Assembly (NCBI RefSeq): GCF_003473485.1
Contig: NC_053046.1
Location: 41,997,832 to 42,061,831 of the forward strand
Source: Medicago truncatula
Taxonomy: Eukaryota; Streptophyta; Magnoliopsida; Fabales; Fabaceae
Direction of reading: 5' to 3'
DNA: 64,000 nt
Below, in pieces: positions 1 through 12,281 of this stretch. How positions within the stretch are numbered: position 1 is the stretch's first letter; each line of letters starts with the position of its first letter. The notes beneath the pieces were generated by a model, which searched no databases, had not been told where the DNA came from, and saw nothing but the letters and a program-made list of their open reading frames with translations. The position numbers were made by a program, and so were the translations under genes.

Positions 1-1
1 A

Positions 2-159
2 GAGTGTGTTTGGATGGGGAAATGTTTTGAGAGAATATAATGTTTTGAGGGAATTCAACTACTTTGAGTTGAATTCAAACAATAAAATTCACCTTAAAGT
101 AGCTGAATTCACTCAAAACATTACATTCTCTCAAAACATTTCCCCATCTAAACACACTC
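2..159. mobile_element. Tourist-like MITE at the window edge
   Basis: The two ends are inverted copies: the left begins GAGTGTGTTTGGATGGGGAA and the right end is its near-perfect complement, ending at 159. The right end is followed by TAA and position 1 is an A, which fits a 3-bp TAA target duplication cut by the window edge. That would place it in the PIF/Harbinger (Tourist) group. It has no coding capacity. Confidence 0.7.
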
Positions 160-237
160 TAAGGATTTGGTTTACTTGTGAATCCCATGAAACAAATTAA
201 AAATGAACAACAAACTGAAAGATAGATCAGTAAGAAC

Positions 238-390
238 CTTGGAGAGCACATGGAGAGCATTTGCTCTCAGATCTGGATTCCTAAGTTCAATAACAAGGCG
301 TTTCATGTCCACCATCCTATGAGCAGTGGTGTTAAACTGGGTAGACGCCTCGAGAGGAGCTGCAAATGAAGCATCACTCTTTGTTGACAT
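238..390 (-). CDS. CNOT9/Rcd1-like gene, first exon only (copy A)
   Basis: This is one 51-codon exon from an ATG at 390 to a splice donor after 238 (codon AAG, then GTTCTTAC). The end of the peptide (RLVIELRNPDLRANALHVLSK) resembles the start of the conserved core of CNOT9 (Rcd1/CAF40), the armadillo-repeat subunit of the CCR4-NOT deadenylase complex, which reads [11 protein letters not shown] in well-known members. The remaining exons would lie to the left, outside the window. The same exon recurs at 10891-10968 in a longer paralogue and as a remnant near 4.9 kb, so this belongs to a tandem array. Whether copy A is functional cannot be judged from here. Confidence 0.6.
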
Positions 391-426
391 TGATCGTGGA
401 GATGAATTTTCAATCTATTGAATAAG

Positions 427-429
<3 letters not shown>

Positions 430-487
<58 letters not shown>
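430..487. repeat. (TA)n microsatellite
   Basis: An uninterrupted TA run lies just upstream of the copy A first exon. A TA run also lies at the matching place upstream of the long paralogue (12394-12446), beyond the solo LTR, so the run probably predates the duplication. Confidence 0.9.
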
Positions 488-491
<4 letters not shown>

Positions 492-1242
492 TTTTAGTTT
501 CACTTTTTCATTGACTTTTAACCAATATTATTAACTTCCTTAAAAAATCCAATATTATTAACTATTTATTATTTTATTTCATAATTACTTATAAGAATTA
601 GATATTCTATATATAAGGTGATAATGCTAACAGCTAAGTACAACTCAGAAAATACTTTTTTTTTAAGCAAACTTTAATAAAAACACTTAATAAATCATCA
701 AATTATACTATAAACTATTATTACTCAATATAAAAATGATAAATTTTCCTTTAAAAAAATAAAAAATATATTTAAAATATATTTTACATTTTTAAAAGAA
801 ATCTAATTAAAAAAAAAACAAAATATGTTTTTATTTCCTGCAAAATTACTAAGTTGTTTTATTCCCATTAAAATATTCCACCTTTTGTCCTTTCAAAATT
901 ATCAAACATATAATTTTAGTCCTTGTGGTTAAATGTACATATGTTTTTATTTTAAATTTATTCTCATTTTAATGATTTTTTTATCATATTTATTAACAAA
1001 AAATATTTATTTAATAAAAAATAATGATTATATAAAAGGTATAAAGTATTTAAAGTAATGGTGATAATATTTAAAGTAACATTTATAAAACTAAAAGAGA
1101 AAGTTATTATGCATGAATACTAAAAATTTAAAATATTAATCTTTATTAAATTATACTTTACAGTTGTAAAGAACCTTTTTTAAATTAGTTTTTTTTTTTT
1201 TTTTACATTTTTCTAAAGTTGGTATAAACATTTGTTTTACAA

Positions 1243-1312
1243 TCCTCGTGAGCTTAGCTAAGTTGGCAAGGTCCGGGGTTCAAACTCCGACCACCACAAA
1301 AAAAAAAAAAAA
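1243..1312 (+). mobile_element. Very short tRNA-derived SINE with target duplication
   Basis: The body starts TCCTCGTGAGC and carries a box A-like segment (AGCTAAGTTGG) and a clear Pol III box B (GGGGTTCAAACTCC). It ends in a run of fifteen A. The element is flanked by identical 11-bp repeats, TTGTTTTACAA at 1232-1242 and 1313-1323, as expected for LINE-driven retroposition. A second copy with its own target duplication lies at 28539-28623 on the other strand. The body is only about 55 nt, short for a SINE. Confidence 0.85.
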
Positions 1313-1729
1313 TTGTTTTACAAGATGTAGTTACAAACATAAACTTAATTGCAGCTTTTTCAGAAAACATTAAGGCTGATTTTTAAATAAATTATAGTTT
1401 ACCTCCCTGTAATAAAAAGTTTAGATTCCAACTCTGTAATATGAAGATTATTTGATTTTGAACCATGAAGTCATATGACTGGACAAATATACGTATGTGC
1501 CATGCTGAGTCAACATTTTTTGCAATTTGATGTTTAGGATTTGGACTACAACAATTTGGTTTTGCGATTTTAGAATTTCGGTTTCGCAATTTGAACCGTG
1601 TTGAACTATGTTGTTTCGATTGTTATTGTGTTTAATATCGTTGTTGAAAATCTAGATTAAAGAGAGAAGAGATGAATGTATGATGGTGGTGGTGTAGGGT
1701 TGATGCATTTGTTGTTGTTTCTGTTAGAA

Positions 1730-1905
1730 AAAAAAACAAAGAGAGAGGTGAGAAGAGAAGGAGGAAGAGCATAGAAGGATCAAAGAGTGAAGAGAGAGAA
1801 GAGAAGAGGAAAGTAGAGGAAGGAGGAAGAGAAGAGGAGAGTAGAGGATGGTGGAAAAGAAGAGGAACAAATAGAGAAGAGAGAAGGAAAATATGAAATT
1901 TCTGG
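1730..1905. repeat. Purine-rich (GA/GGA) tract
   Basis: About 175 bases on the plus strand are almost entirely A and G in GAGA/GGA/AGAAG units. It is low-complexity sequence with no open frame of note. Confidence 0.8.
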
Positions 1906-3010
1906 GGAAAAAAATGGTGTTAATGGTCTTTTTGAGTTCTGAAAAAAAAAGGTTTGAATATGATGAAGAAGAGGAAGGAAGAAGATGAAGAAAGGAAAAA
2001 AGGTTTTTAATTTGAAAATTTTGTTAATTCGTGTTTTTGAATTGCGTCCCTCTGTAAATTTTCAATCTTGGATTTGGTTCCTATAACATTGTCACTGGAT
2101 ATCTGGAACGACGCATAAGCCTCACTTGCCATGTCACATGTTAGTTGCCATTAGACACATGAGCGATTTTGACAGAAGATGACGGCATGGACCAAAAGTA
2201 AAACGTTTATAACAAAAATTGCGAAAACCAAAAATACGAAAACTTACAAGGACGATTAACATATATTTAAATCTAAATTTAAAGGTCATTTTAAAAATAA
2301 AAATAAAAATTGTCACACAAATAAACTAAATGCATTTTACCCATCCCTCCGGTTGAGGGGATTATAAATAATTGCATGAAACATAACTTTAAGATTCATT
2401 TTATTAGAAGACAAGCCAACATAGTAGACCATGAATTAGCAAAAATAGCTCGTTTGTATGATGGTCACCAAATTCCTCATTATTATCCACCTTATATAGA
2501 AACTGTTATTACTAGCATATAAATGAACCTTCTGAAGTCTGTGACTGCTTTTTTATTACGCTATGTTTTATCATGTTTATTTGTGTAGTTTTGATTTCGA
2601 TTTGTATGTATTTATATTTTTTCACAAACTTACCAATAACAACAAAATTGCGAAAGTATTTTCAATATCAACAACTAAAATAGCATCTTAAAACATTGAG
2701 TTATATATTTTTTGAACGGAACATTGGGTTACATATGTTTATGTATATTTAAAAATAATTTGTATATTTGATTGTGAAAATTAGAGTACTCTACCAAAAG
2801 TTAAAGGTAAGTAACACCGAGTTTGATAAATTTTCTTTCCGCATTTTTAATACATGCTCTCCGATAACAAAGCAATCTTCTTTTGCAATATTTCTACATC
2901 CACGTTACATTTAGCTTTACCTTGGCATGTTTTAGCCAATTATTGAACTACAATCTGATTAGAGTGCTGAAATACTCTCACCATCGCACCGGATGATTAC
3001 CTCAAATGTC

Positions 3011-3110
3011 GAAAGGAATTCACCGCTGCAGTACTTTCTGTTTCGCCGCAACATAACGTTGAAAGGAATTCATCGCTTCAGTACTTTCTGTTTCGTCGCA
3101 ACATTGCATC
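3011..3110. repeat. 50-bp tandem duplication
   Basis: Two adjacent 50-bp units (3011-3060 and 3061-3110) each begin GAAAGGAATTCA and share GTACTTTCTGTTTCG. They differ at only a few positions. Confidence 0.85.
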
Positions 3111-4849
3111 CAAAATACCATAGCTATGCTGCACATCCCATAAAATAACATCATTCGTTCTTTCTACATTGTACCACAACAAGGGCACATTGTATCTCCT
3201 TTATAAAGATTAGAAATAATTTGATACCACAAGAAGGAATCAATTATCATCCCAATTTGAGTAGGTACAAAGGCACATAACAGATTCATGACATACAAAG
3301 GCACAGTGTGTTCAACTGTTCATGCATGCACGCATTCAACTCCCACAGCAGGAACTCCAAATCCATATGGTTTGTGGGAAGTAACAAACAATACATCATA
3401 TATTTTGGTGGTCTACAAACCGAAAGATAGCAGTTTTTTCAAATTCTGCTTCGTAGTATGCTGTTTTGCAGCTCTAGCCACCATTTGACACATTTTGTAC
3501 GGTCATTATTAAAAAGTTTTTTTATATGAGAACAAACTTAATGCATTTCATTCATAATAATAGAACTCTCAATACAAGTTGGACGATAATAAGAAATTTG
3601 GCGACTAGCATAAGAACGAGTTATCCTTTCTAACTCACGGTCCACTCGGTTGACTGGTCTTCTAATAAAACTTACCCCAAAGTAACGTTTCATTTTTAGC
3701 ACATCTTTGTAACAACAAGAAACTTGACATGTAGTGACAGTCGAAATCCTAAATCAATCAACGACTGACAACGGAATTGTGCCGTCTGTCATTGCTAAAT
3801 GGTTGTCACTGCGTGTTTTTCCACCTTTACCTGCGGACAAAATCGTAGGTAATTCTAAAGATACCATTTTAAAAACATTAAGGACCTCTACCTACGGTTG
3901 CGGCTGTCGCTAAAACTTATCATTGTTTTAAACTTTTAAACTTTTATATTTTCTATTCTACTATAAATTCTAAAAATAAATAATTGATAAAATTACCACT
4001 AAAATTAGTTTAATCAATGTAATAAAATATTATCATCATCAATATCGTTGGAATTCGAAATTGATTACTATAATCAATTTTTAGAATAAATTCTTGAAGT
4101 GACTTAATTAGAATAATTCTCCGTAACTATGAACTATTATACCAATCACCCAAATCAATACTCAATACTCGCATAAATCAAAATTTACATATACTCCATT
4201 ACTCATTTAATTTATGGTAATAAAATTTGAATCACTATTCATAATAGTTTATCAGACAAAATGACATAATATCAGGTTACAACTTGCAATCACTTCATAC
4301 CTAAAAAAAAAAACCTACAATCATTTCTACAACAGGACATATAATAAATCAAATTTCAACTTCTAATTTATGGATCTTCAGCAAATCACACTTCGAGAAA
4401 CTATATTTGTCAATAATCATGCATAACCTGCACTTCACTTCATCAATATCTGTAATCCTAGAAGCTACACATGTGTACTTATTTATAATCCGTGACAACT
4501 CAACTCAATGTTACTTACTCCCTCCCACCTTAATTATGAGCAAAATTTTATTTTATTTTTATTTATTTATTTAATAATCAATGAATTTAGTCTGTAATAT
4601 ATACCAAATACTTCAGTTATTTAATGAATATAAAATGTGAATTTTTGTTCATAATTAGAGTTAGAGGGAGTACACCTTTATAATACTCAAGCCTTGGACC
4701 ACCCGGAGACAATCCAAATATACGTTCAATTGATCCATACTTAAACTTTTTCCAATAAATCTGTTGTCCCTTTCCTCCGAAGAAATGGATTACATGTGTG
4801 GGTTGTGAGTGAGTGAGTGTTTAAAACTTAAAAGAGTGTCACTATTCCT

Positions 4850-4965
4850 CCAAGATTAGGATTATTGTGAATTCCATCAAAGACATTAAAAATAAACAAA
4901 AATAAAATGAAAGATGGATTGGTAAGAACCTTTGAGAGAACACAAAGAAAATTATTTGTGTGCAT
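4850..4965 (-). pseudogene. CNOT9/Rcd1-like exon 1 remnant (copy B)
   Basis: This is a decayed copy of the exon 1/intron 1 junction found at 160-250 and 10835-10920. The intron side (GTGAATTCCATCAAAGACAT on the plus strand) and the donor (minus strand AAG then GTTCTTACC) still align. The exon side soon diverges and does not encode the conserved [15 protein letters not shown] peptide. No later exon of this copy was found. It shows that at least three copies once existed here in the same orientation. Confidence 0.55.
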
Positions 4966-5664
4966 AATAGGAAGCAAAAGACAAATTACAATCAAGTTCG
5001 TCAATTGGACATGGAATGTAGAAGAAACAAGTCAACATGTAAAAGGATTACATTTAGTCAAGAAGTCTAGTCAAAGCATTCATTAAATTTAAAACCATTC
5101 AACATGTAAAAGGATAAATACAAATTCTACTATAGCACTCACAAATAAGATAGTAAACTATACAAACACGAACTATTTAAACTTTTTAATTAATTACGGT
5201 TATGCACAAATAAAACAACAATTAAAACTTTTTAATGGTTGCTTTATTAGTTGATAACAGTAGTTAATTAAAAGTTTAAATGGTTCGTTTATATAGTTTA
5301 GTATCTTATTTTTGAGAGTTATAGTAGGAAATTTATTTATCCATGCATCTATCCCTATCTTCTTCAAATTCTTCCTAGTTTAGTTAATTTATTAATTTAT
5401 ACTTGTGTTATCTATAATTTTAAGGGTTATTTTAAATATTTTACGTTCTTTTGACTCAATTTGGGTTTCTTTCATAAATAAGTTCTAATTGATAATATGC
5501 ATAAATAAGTTATAATTCCTTTATAAAAAAAAAAAAAAAAAGTTCTAATGAATGAAGAGAGTTTTTCTAATAGATAGAATTGCAAGTACAAATATGCACC
5601 CCGCATATCAAATGTATATGAATTATTTTTCCAAAACAATTTTATATATTTATATTTATCTAAG

Positions 5665-5720
<56 letters not shown>

Positions 5721-6847
5721 AACATGAATAAAATCATCATTGTTAGATTAAACATGCTACTCACAAGCTGTTAACGTTGAACTTGTAAACTTAATCTCGA
5801 TTCATTTAATTAATTGAGCCAAAAATTAAGCTTGTTTCAACAAAAAAATCTAATAGTAAGCTTGATTATTTTTTTAATTAATCCTGCAATAGTTAACATT
5901 AACAAACTACTCAAATGATCATTTACACCTCATGAGAAAATTAATCTAAGGGTGTGTTTGGATTGAAGATTTAGGAGGGGAAGGGAAGAGAGGATTTACT
6001 TTTCTTTTTTAAATTACAGACTATATAACATGTTTTTATAAAATAAAAAAGTGTGATTGAAATATTATATAATTGTTTATCATGTGAAGACTTAAGTAGA
6101 TTATCAATCTTAATCGGTTTAACAAAAACCACAAAATAAACTTAATCTAATTTGTTTAACATTGATCAGTAAACATGTTAAAAATTATCTTTGTGAGCTT
6201 GATTAAGATCAGTTTAACAAAAACCACAAAATCAAACATTTAAATTTATAATTAACACCACCACCATCATTCAAAATCCATGGTTAAAATCAAACGGCCA
6301 TGTATTCCCATGGTTAAAAATTAAAATCCATGACATTATAAATTTGCAAAAAACATGCATAGAAACATATTTATCCATCCATTCAACAATGTTGGAAAAC
6401 AAAACACAACAAAAAGAGTGAACCTAACCAAGAGGGTCAATCTCTCTACCATAACCATGAACTTTAGGAGAAAAGTAGGACGTTCCCTCACAATATAGAT
6501 AAACTGATCTTAATAAATTAGATTTTATTTTTTTAAGGACTTAACAAATTAGATTTGTAAGTTCCTAATTTCTAATATGTATTTTTAAGGAACTGAATGT
6601 AAGACTTAAGTAGATATAGTTGAAAACATACCAAGAGCACGATAAGATTGCAAGTAAAATAAATATTCACTACATCAAAAAACTACTTTTAGAGGCAATA
6701 CAAGTGACCCTAAGAACATTATAACAATAATTATAAGAAATATTTGTCAAAACATGTTTAATTTTCGCAAACAGTAGATGGTTATTTAAAATAACTAGGT
6801 ATTTGCCATAAATTTTAAAGTTAGCAATAAATTGGTTTTTGTATCAA
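4966..6847. other. Gene-free AT-rich stretch
   Basis: It holds a (TA)n run (5670-5717) and a possible Tourist-type end near 5952 (GGGTGTGTTTGG preceded by TAA) without a visible partner. At 6668 there is a CACTACATCAAAA motif resembling a CACTA transposon terminus, again without a partner. The missing 3' exons of the CNOT9-like gene at 7913-10968 were looked for here and not found. Confidence 0.5.
5670..5717. repeat. (TA)n microsatellite
   Basis: An uninterrupted AT/TA dinucleotide run in gene-free sequence. Confidence 0.9.
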
Positions 6848-6855
6848 TATAATCA

Positions 6856-7733
6856 AGAGAAAATTGCACTCACCTCCCCTAAGTTCTATTAAAATGAGTG
6901 TGACTTCCCCTCTAGTTTTAAAATAAACATTAACCTCCCTTAAGTTTTCATCTAATAGACAAACATTACCCTTCTTCATTAACACCATTAAAATGTCTGA
7001 TAACTATTAATATTATTTTTTTGAATAAAAAAAAAATCTTGCAGGTGTAAACATGTTGTACAACCAACCAGTATCTTACTTTGTTTTCTCTATACTATGC
7101 TTATTTCATTCGCAGGTTTAGCTTTTCAAATTCTTTAGTGAATACCGTCATAATACTCTCTCATCAATTTAAAAGTTAGGTGATATACTTCAATTCTACT
7201 TCATTTAAAAACAATAAAGAATCAACATACATGTAATTAGATATTTGTCAAGCCATGTTATAATCTGTCATATATGATAACATGCATATATATATATATA
7301 TATATATAATTTGCCATATGATATGTGCGGATCAGTTTGAACATCTCAAGAACATGAGAATAATCGAGAGCGGAACAACACAACAGGATGAACAATGTAC
7401 CATTGAGAGCGACGAAGACATTGATAACGAGAACACGCTTCGACTGAAACAATGGTCAATGACAATTAAGGTAGATGATTAGAGATGACAATGAAAAGTA
7501 AAATGAAGATGAGTGACTATGGAGAGAAGACAAAAGATTTCTATTAGAATAGCATGATTTTTGGTGGTGTTTTGAGAGATGACACACAAAGATTGTATGA
7601 ACAAATGATAGGTTTTGTATCTAACGGAGAATTAACGGAATGTAACAGAGGGGAGGTATGTGGTGGTTTCGAAAATAGAGGGGAGGTTTGATGTATTTAG
7701 CTAAAACTTAGGGGAGGTTGTTATAATTTTCCC
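6856..7733. mobile_element. Non-autonomous DNA transposon, 8-bp target duplication
   Basis: The left end (AGAGAAAATTGCACTCACCT) and the complement of the right end (GGGAAAATTATAACAACCTC) are similar terminal inverted repeats, both running on into CCCCTAAGT. The element is flanked by TATAATCA at 6848-6855 and 7734-7741. An 8-bp target duplication is usual for the hAT superfamily, but the termini are not diagnostic. The centre carries a short TA run and no transposase. It lies where the 3' exons of the CNOT9-like gene would be expected. Confidence 0.75.
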
Positions 7734-7912
7734 TATAATCAATGATTAATTATGGAACTTTTACTATATAAGACACTACCAAATATAGTTTCACATTACA
7801 AAATTTTTAATAACTATATATATATATATTTTTTTTGTTATGGGTATCACCTTAAAAATTATTAACATCAAGTCAAGTGTCTCAAAATACATGATCAACG
7901 AGAATTTAATAC

Positions 7913-10900
7913 CTTCACCAACACACCGATGACTCCAAGACTAACAAGCCTGAAATGTTCAAATTGGGCCAACTCGCTTATCGTTTGAAGGAATGGATAA
8001 AAATATAAAGGCATGTTAGCTGCAAATAATTAAGAAACAGTAAGTTCAGATAAAGAAAATAATAATTTTTTCTTATATAATTTCTTGAATTTTAGTCTAA
8101 TTGACTACATCTAACTAGCTGTAGAGAATTCAAATCCATCACTCTTATTCAGAGCACTCTTTCACACTAGTATTACTCATATGACATGAAATAAATTTCA
8201 ATTATTAATTTTGTATACGTTCATAGCACACTCACAATAAAAAAAAATTGTTATAAATATACCATTTAGTTATATCACTATCAAATGTTGTAAACTAATT
8301 AAGTAATAGAATAAATAGAAATCCAAAACAACTAAGAGGTAGAAGAAACTTGACATTACCATCGAGAAATGACATTTTTGTACCAGAGTGAGATGCCACA
8401 CACTGTAAAGAAAACATGAGAGAAAAGTGCTAGATGAATTAGTTTAATATTTTTTTACATGAAAAAGAAGGTATACTATTTATGGATGTAGTCGTTTTAA
8501 TATGATTGATTTTCAAGTATTTTATGGGTATACTGAAAGTTTCCATATGTTAAATACAATATTCAACACTCCTCATGACAAACTCATTGCACCTGAAGTA
8601 GTGCCAGAACATTGCACACTCGAGTTGATTGTGCTTGAGTAAGATTCAATAGCTGGATAGTAGGATATATTGAAGTTATTTCCTGAAAAAATTATCACTA
8701 TCTGATAAGTGTATGGAAATCAATAAACACATTTGTAAAGTACTATTAAACTTAAACAATTAAGAAGGAAAAATATTGATAAGACTCACACCTATTATCA
8801 TTTTACAACTGCTCGAGGAGATTTGAACTTATTCCATTGACGTTACAATATTAAACTATATCCACTGAGCTAGAGCCTCTTGGACAATTTTAAAAAACTT
8901 CTTAATTGAATTATAACATCACCATTTACTTTCCAAATCTCCCTTATAATCATGTCTCTTTTGTTTGAATTGTGAAATAAATAATGTTATTTTCACGTTC
9001 AATAGTAAAAGTTGAAAACATAAACATAAATTGCCGAAAGAATTAAATGGTAGAAAACAAGCAAATAGTCGAAGATAGACATATTTATAAGCTAAAATAA
9101 CAAGGAAATTACATTCGTAAATACGACAAAGAACAACGCATAATATTTTCAACCACTACTGCTGTGTTTTTCACCAATTGCATAATAACTTTTTTCTATC
9201 CACTAAAATTAAGATACATGCACAATATTATTTTAAAAAAAAATCTTCCTTAGTAACAAATGATCAATCTCTAAAAGTATTACAAACAAGGGAAACAGTT
9301 TGGCAGAGGTACTAAAGCAAAGAATAACAACAAGTTGATGGAATATAATGTCAGTCGCATATTACATACTTGTAAAAATATTGCAATAGTACCATAAGAA
9401 TTCCATAATAAAGGTGCAAGTTCCGGAAATAACCCGTCCTCTGAAACTTAACAAAATGAAAAATAAAGTATTAGTTGCATGAGTTTGAGCAACATTATCG
9501 AGAACTAAACAAACTGTAATATAAAAGTTCTAAATTTTAGATATCAAGTTGTGCAAGTCCATAACACCTAAGAAGATACTATTCTCAACCACTTAATAAT
9601 GATTAACATATATTAAAATGGAGAGAATACTTCAAGATATATAAATATATCAATTTTTTTTATAAAAAAACCAAATGAAAATATTCATTTTCTCACTATT
9701 ATTTTAAATGATGAAGATTTTTTATTCAAGTATATGAGTAGAATCTCATTTTGGTTATCCAAAAAATCACAGTATCCAAAAAATCATATAAAGACACTAA
9801 AATCACAATCAAATGTGACTAAGTCTACTGAAAGTGGATAGTCTCACAATGAAGCGTATCATAGTTCAAATATATGTTAAGAAAGGAGCATATTTAGTTT
9901 AGTGCTAGACAATTTCTCGAAGAGTTGGATTACATGTGTGTGTTCAGGGAAAGACGTGAAAAATAGAATAAAAAATTTAAAGAAGATCAAGATTCTTAAT
10001 CCTAAAATCTTGTGATATGCATGTGAGATGGTAATCTAGATTTTATGATAAATGAAATTGATATTGTCAACATCGATCATTGCAATCAATGACCTTGACT
10101 GGAAAAAAAATCACACGATCAAGTTCTTTACTTGTTGAAGTTACAACATAAATCACTTGATTTCTATCACGAAATTCAGATTGACTAAGTTGTGTGAATT
10201 CGAGTCCAATTATTCAAGTTAATTTTTTCTTCTTATATATCATATAGCATTTTATGTCTACTGTTTCTTTTATCCTATTTCATTTCATCACTTTTATCCT
10301 ATTTCATTTCATCACTGTCACATTTTTACTTTCACTCTATATATTTCCTTTCTAATCATCTCTTTCTTACACCTTTTTATGTTTCATAGAGTCACAGAGT
10401 CTAACATAAACATTGCCCACGAAATAAAGAATTACACAATAACAATATAATTTTTTTGACAATTATGACACCAACTAATGCAATTTTGTAACAAATTAAA
10501 AGAGATCAATTCATCTAATTCACAATGATTAACATACGTTAAAATTGAAACAAATCTTTAACTATATAGAAAAATTATTTACTTAGTTTGAAAAGAATCA
10601 AAATTTTCAGCCATGATACACAAAACAATGACCTCTTTTAACTCAATTATGACTTGAATCTCATCTTTATACCTCAAAAATATCCAAAAATGACAAAATA
10701 AAATATTAACAAGTCTACCAAAACTAGTGTGACAGTGCAGTGTATCAAAATTTGAATCAATATTGACAAAGGAGCGGACAAACAATTTAAATAACAGTTT
10801 CAGAATATCACAACTTCTCCAAAGATTTTGATTTAATGAGAATCCCAAGAAAGATATTAAAAATGGACAAAAAAGTAGATTGGTAAAAACCTTGGAGAGA

Positions 10901-10968
10901 ACACGAAGAGCATTTTCTCTGAGATCAGGATTGCTGAGTTCAATAACAAGGCGTTCCATGGATGCCAT
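7913..10968 (-). CDS. CNOT9/Rcd1-like protein, five exons, 3' end missing
   Basis: Exons on the minus strand: 10968-10891, 9438-9370, 8682-8593, 8402-8360 and 8019-7913. Every junction has GT/AG borders and the phases agree (26, 23, 30, 14.3 and 35.7 codons). The product reads through the CNOT9 core in order: [57 protein letters not shown] and [13 protein letters not shown]. These match the armadillo-repeat subunit of the CCR4-NOT mRNA deadenylase. About half of a typical protein of roughly 300 residues is present. Exon 6 and later were not found; a DNA element (6856-7733) and AT-rich sequence follow. The ATG used by copy A is absent here, so the first in-frame ATG is at 10968, 78 bp before the donor. 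A solo LTR lies about 110 bp upstream of that ATG. It is probably a truncated paralogue, although its frame is still open. Confidence 0.7.
8806..8885 (-). mobile_element. Possible degenerate tRNA-derived SINE
   Basis: The minus strand reads GAGGCTCTAGCTCAGTGG (box A-like) and, about 35 nt later, AGTTCAAATCTCC (box B-like). It lies in the intron between exons 2 and 3 of the CNOT9-like gene. No target duplication was established. Confidence 0.35.
10267..10314. repeat. 24-bp tandem duplication
   Basis: Two identical 24-bp units, each beginning CTTTTATCCTATTTC. The repeat lies within intron 1 of the CNOT9-like gene. Confidence 0.85.
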
Positions 10969-11078
10969 GCTTTGTGAAGTGGTGCTAGATTGGGTAGAAG
11001 CACTTAGAGGACTTACAAACGACGCAACGTTCTTGATGGAGATCAATTGAGGAGAATAGTTTGTCGTCTATTGAGTAG

Positions 11079-12281
11079 TGATAAGTGCCAGAAATTAGTT
11101 AAATAACATATATATTTTAGGCACTTTAATTACTTGTTTTACAAATTATCTCATGAAAAGCTCCAAAATAATAGATTAATACTACTTTATGCTTTTTATG
11201 TTTAATACCAACCAATTATGTAGGGATTTGCTTGCCAATAGAAAAAGATCAAAGAAAGTGAAGAAAATTAGATGTTGTCATCTTGGCTAAGCAAAGTCAA
11301 AGCCATGCCAAAGCAATGCAAGTCAGAGAGCAAAAGAAATCTGAATCTGGGAGCGTGGCTAAGCAAAGTCAAAGCCATGAAGCGTGGCTAAGCGAGAGAT
11401 ATGCGTGGCTAGGCGAGCTAAGGCGGTTTTGGACATCCAATGCTGATGTGGCAGAAACCCAATGGGGAAGAAATCTGAGTGTGGCTAAGCGAAGTGAGCG
11501 TGGCTAAGCCACGCTGCAATGTTGTCATTCAAGTGGTCTATGCTGATGTTGTCATCATGGCTTGCTCATTTCATCTCTTCTTTTCTCCTTGTAAGGTTAC
11601 CATGACAATGTGTAGCTAAACTCTTTTTGTTGGGATTGAATGTAATCAACTCTATTAGTATGTATTCCCTTTGATTATGATGTTGTTTGTTCTTAGTTAT
11701 ATTTTGATGTTGAGGTTATTCTTGTTTTCCATTTTGATCTTATGGATTTGAATCGTGATTGAAAAATACCTTTTGAATCTAGGTTAGAATAATCTTCTAT
11801 CAAATCTCTTGTTCTAGATATGGAATTAGGTTTTGGTAATCACTTTGACTATTGGAACTTAAAGCTTTTGCATCATTGAATAGTTTGGGAAATCAACTAT
11901 ACAACGATACAATCGACTAGTGGATCGTTTAGTAGTTTGGGAAATCAACGATTGAACGACTCAATAGAATTCACGACATCATTTGGACACGAATGATGTT
12001 GTCGAGCGATATGTGATAATATCAATTGATAATTAGGATCTGCAACACTAATCCGAGAATACATATGAATAGGTTGATGAAGTTTAATCCCAACATAATC
12101 ATTTCCCTGTTAACTCTCGTCCCATTTACCTTTCTGTAGTTCTATATAGTTTATGAACAAAAACAACTTCGAAACCCTAGCTCAGAACGATATGAATTGT
12201 TGAACGGCTTAGAATATCGCACCAGTCCCTGTGGAGACGATATAAATACTTACTATTGTTTGATGCAAAAATACTACATCA
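11079..12281. mobile_element. Solo LTR with AGTAG target duplication
   Basis: This 1203-bp block starts TGATAAGTGCC, ends ACTACATCA and is flanked by AGTAG on both sides (11074-11078 and 12282-12286). The TG...CA ends and 5-bp duplication define an LTR. Near the 3' end, CACCAGTCCCTGTGGAGACG resembles a motif common in Ty3/gypsy LTRs of plants. There is no internal coding region, so it is a solo LTR left by recombination. Removing it joins CTATTGAGTAG to GTGATA, matching the uninterrupted paralogous site CTATTGAATAAGGTGATA near 416-433. Confidence 0.85.

Larger units (their letters stand above)
488..4849. other. Gene-free AT-rich stretch
   Basis: No coding exon was recognised on either strand. 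The stretch holds a short SINE (1243-1312), a purine-rich tract (1730-1905), a 50-bp tandem duplication (3011-3110) and otherwise AT-rich sequence with stops in all frames. The part before 620 is similar to 12520-12620, which fits the duplicated upstream flank of the CNOT9-like copies. Confidence 0.6.

Noticed and set aside
303..503. 66-codon minus-strand ORF with an Ile-Tyr repeat
   Set aside because: It is the translation of the (TA)n microsatellite and overlaps the real CNOT9-like first exon in another frame.
6668..6700. CACTACATCAAAAAAC, a possible CACTA transposon end
   Set aside because: No matching inverted end and no 3-bp duplication were found nearby, so it may be chance or a relic.
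7258..7482. ORFs on both strands inside the element at 6856-7733
   Set aside because: They cover a TA run and lie within a non-coding transposon; neither has a family motif.
10579..11046. 155-codon minus-strand ORF
   Set aside because: Only the 10968-10891 part matches CNOT9. The remainder reads through the intron after a good splice donor, and the first codon is TTG.
11283..11507. 74-codon plus-strand ORF rich in Ser, Gln and Lys
   Set aside because: It lies inside the solo LTR, where GTGGCTAAGC-type motifs repeat; no homology is apparent.
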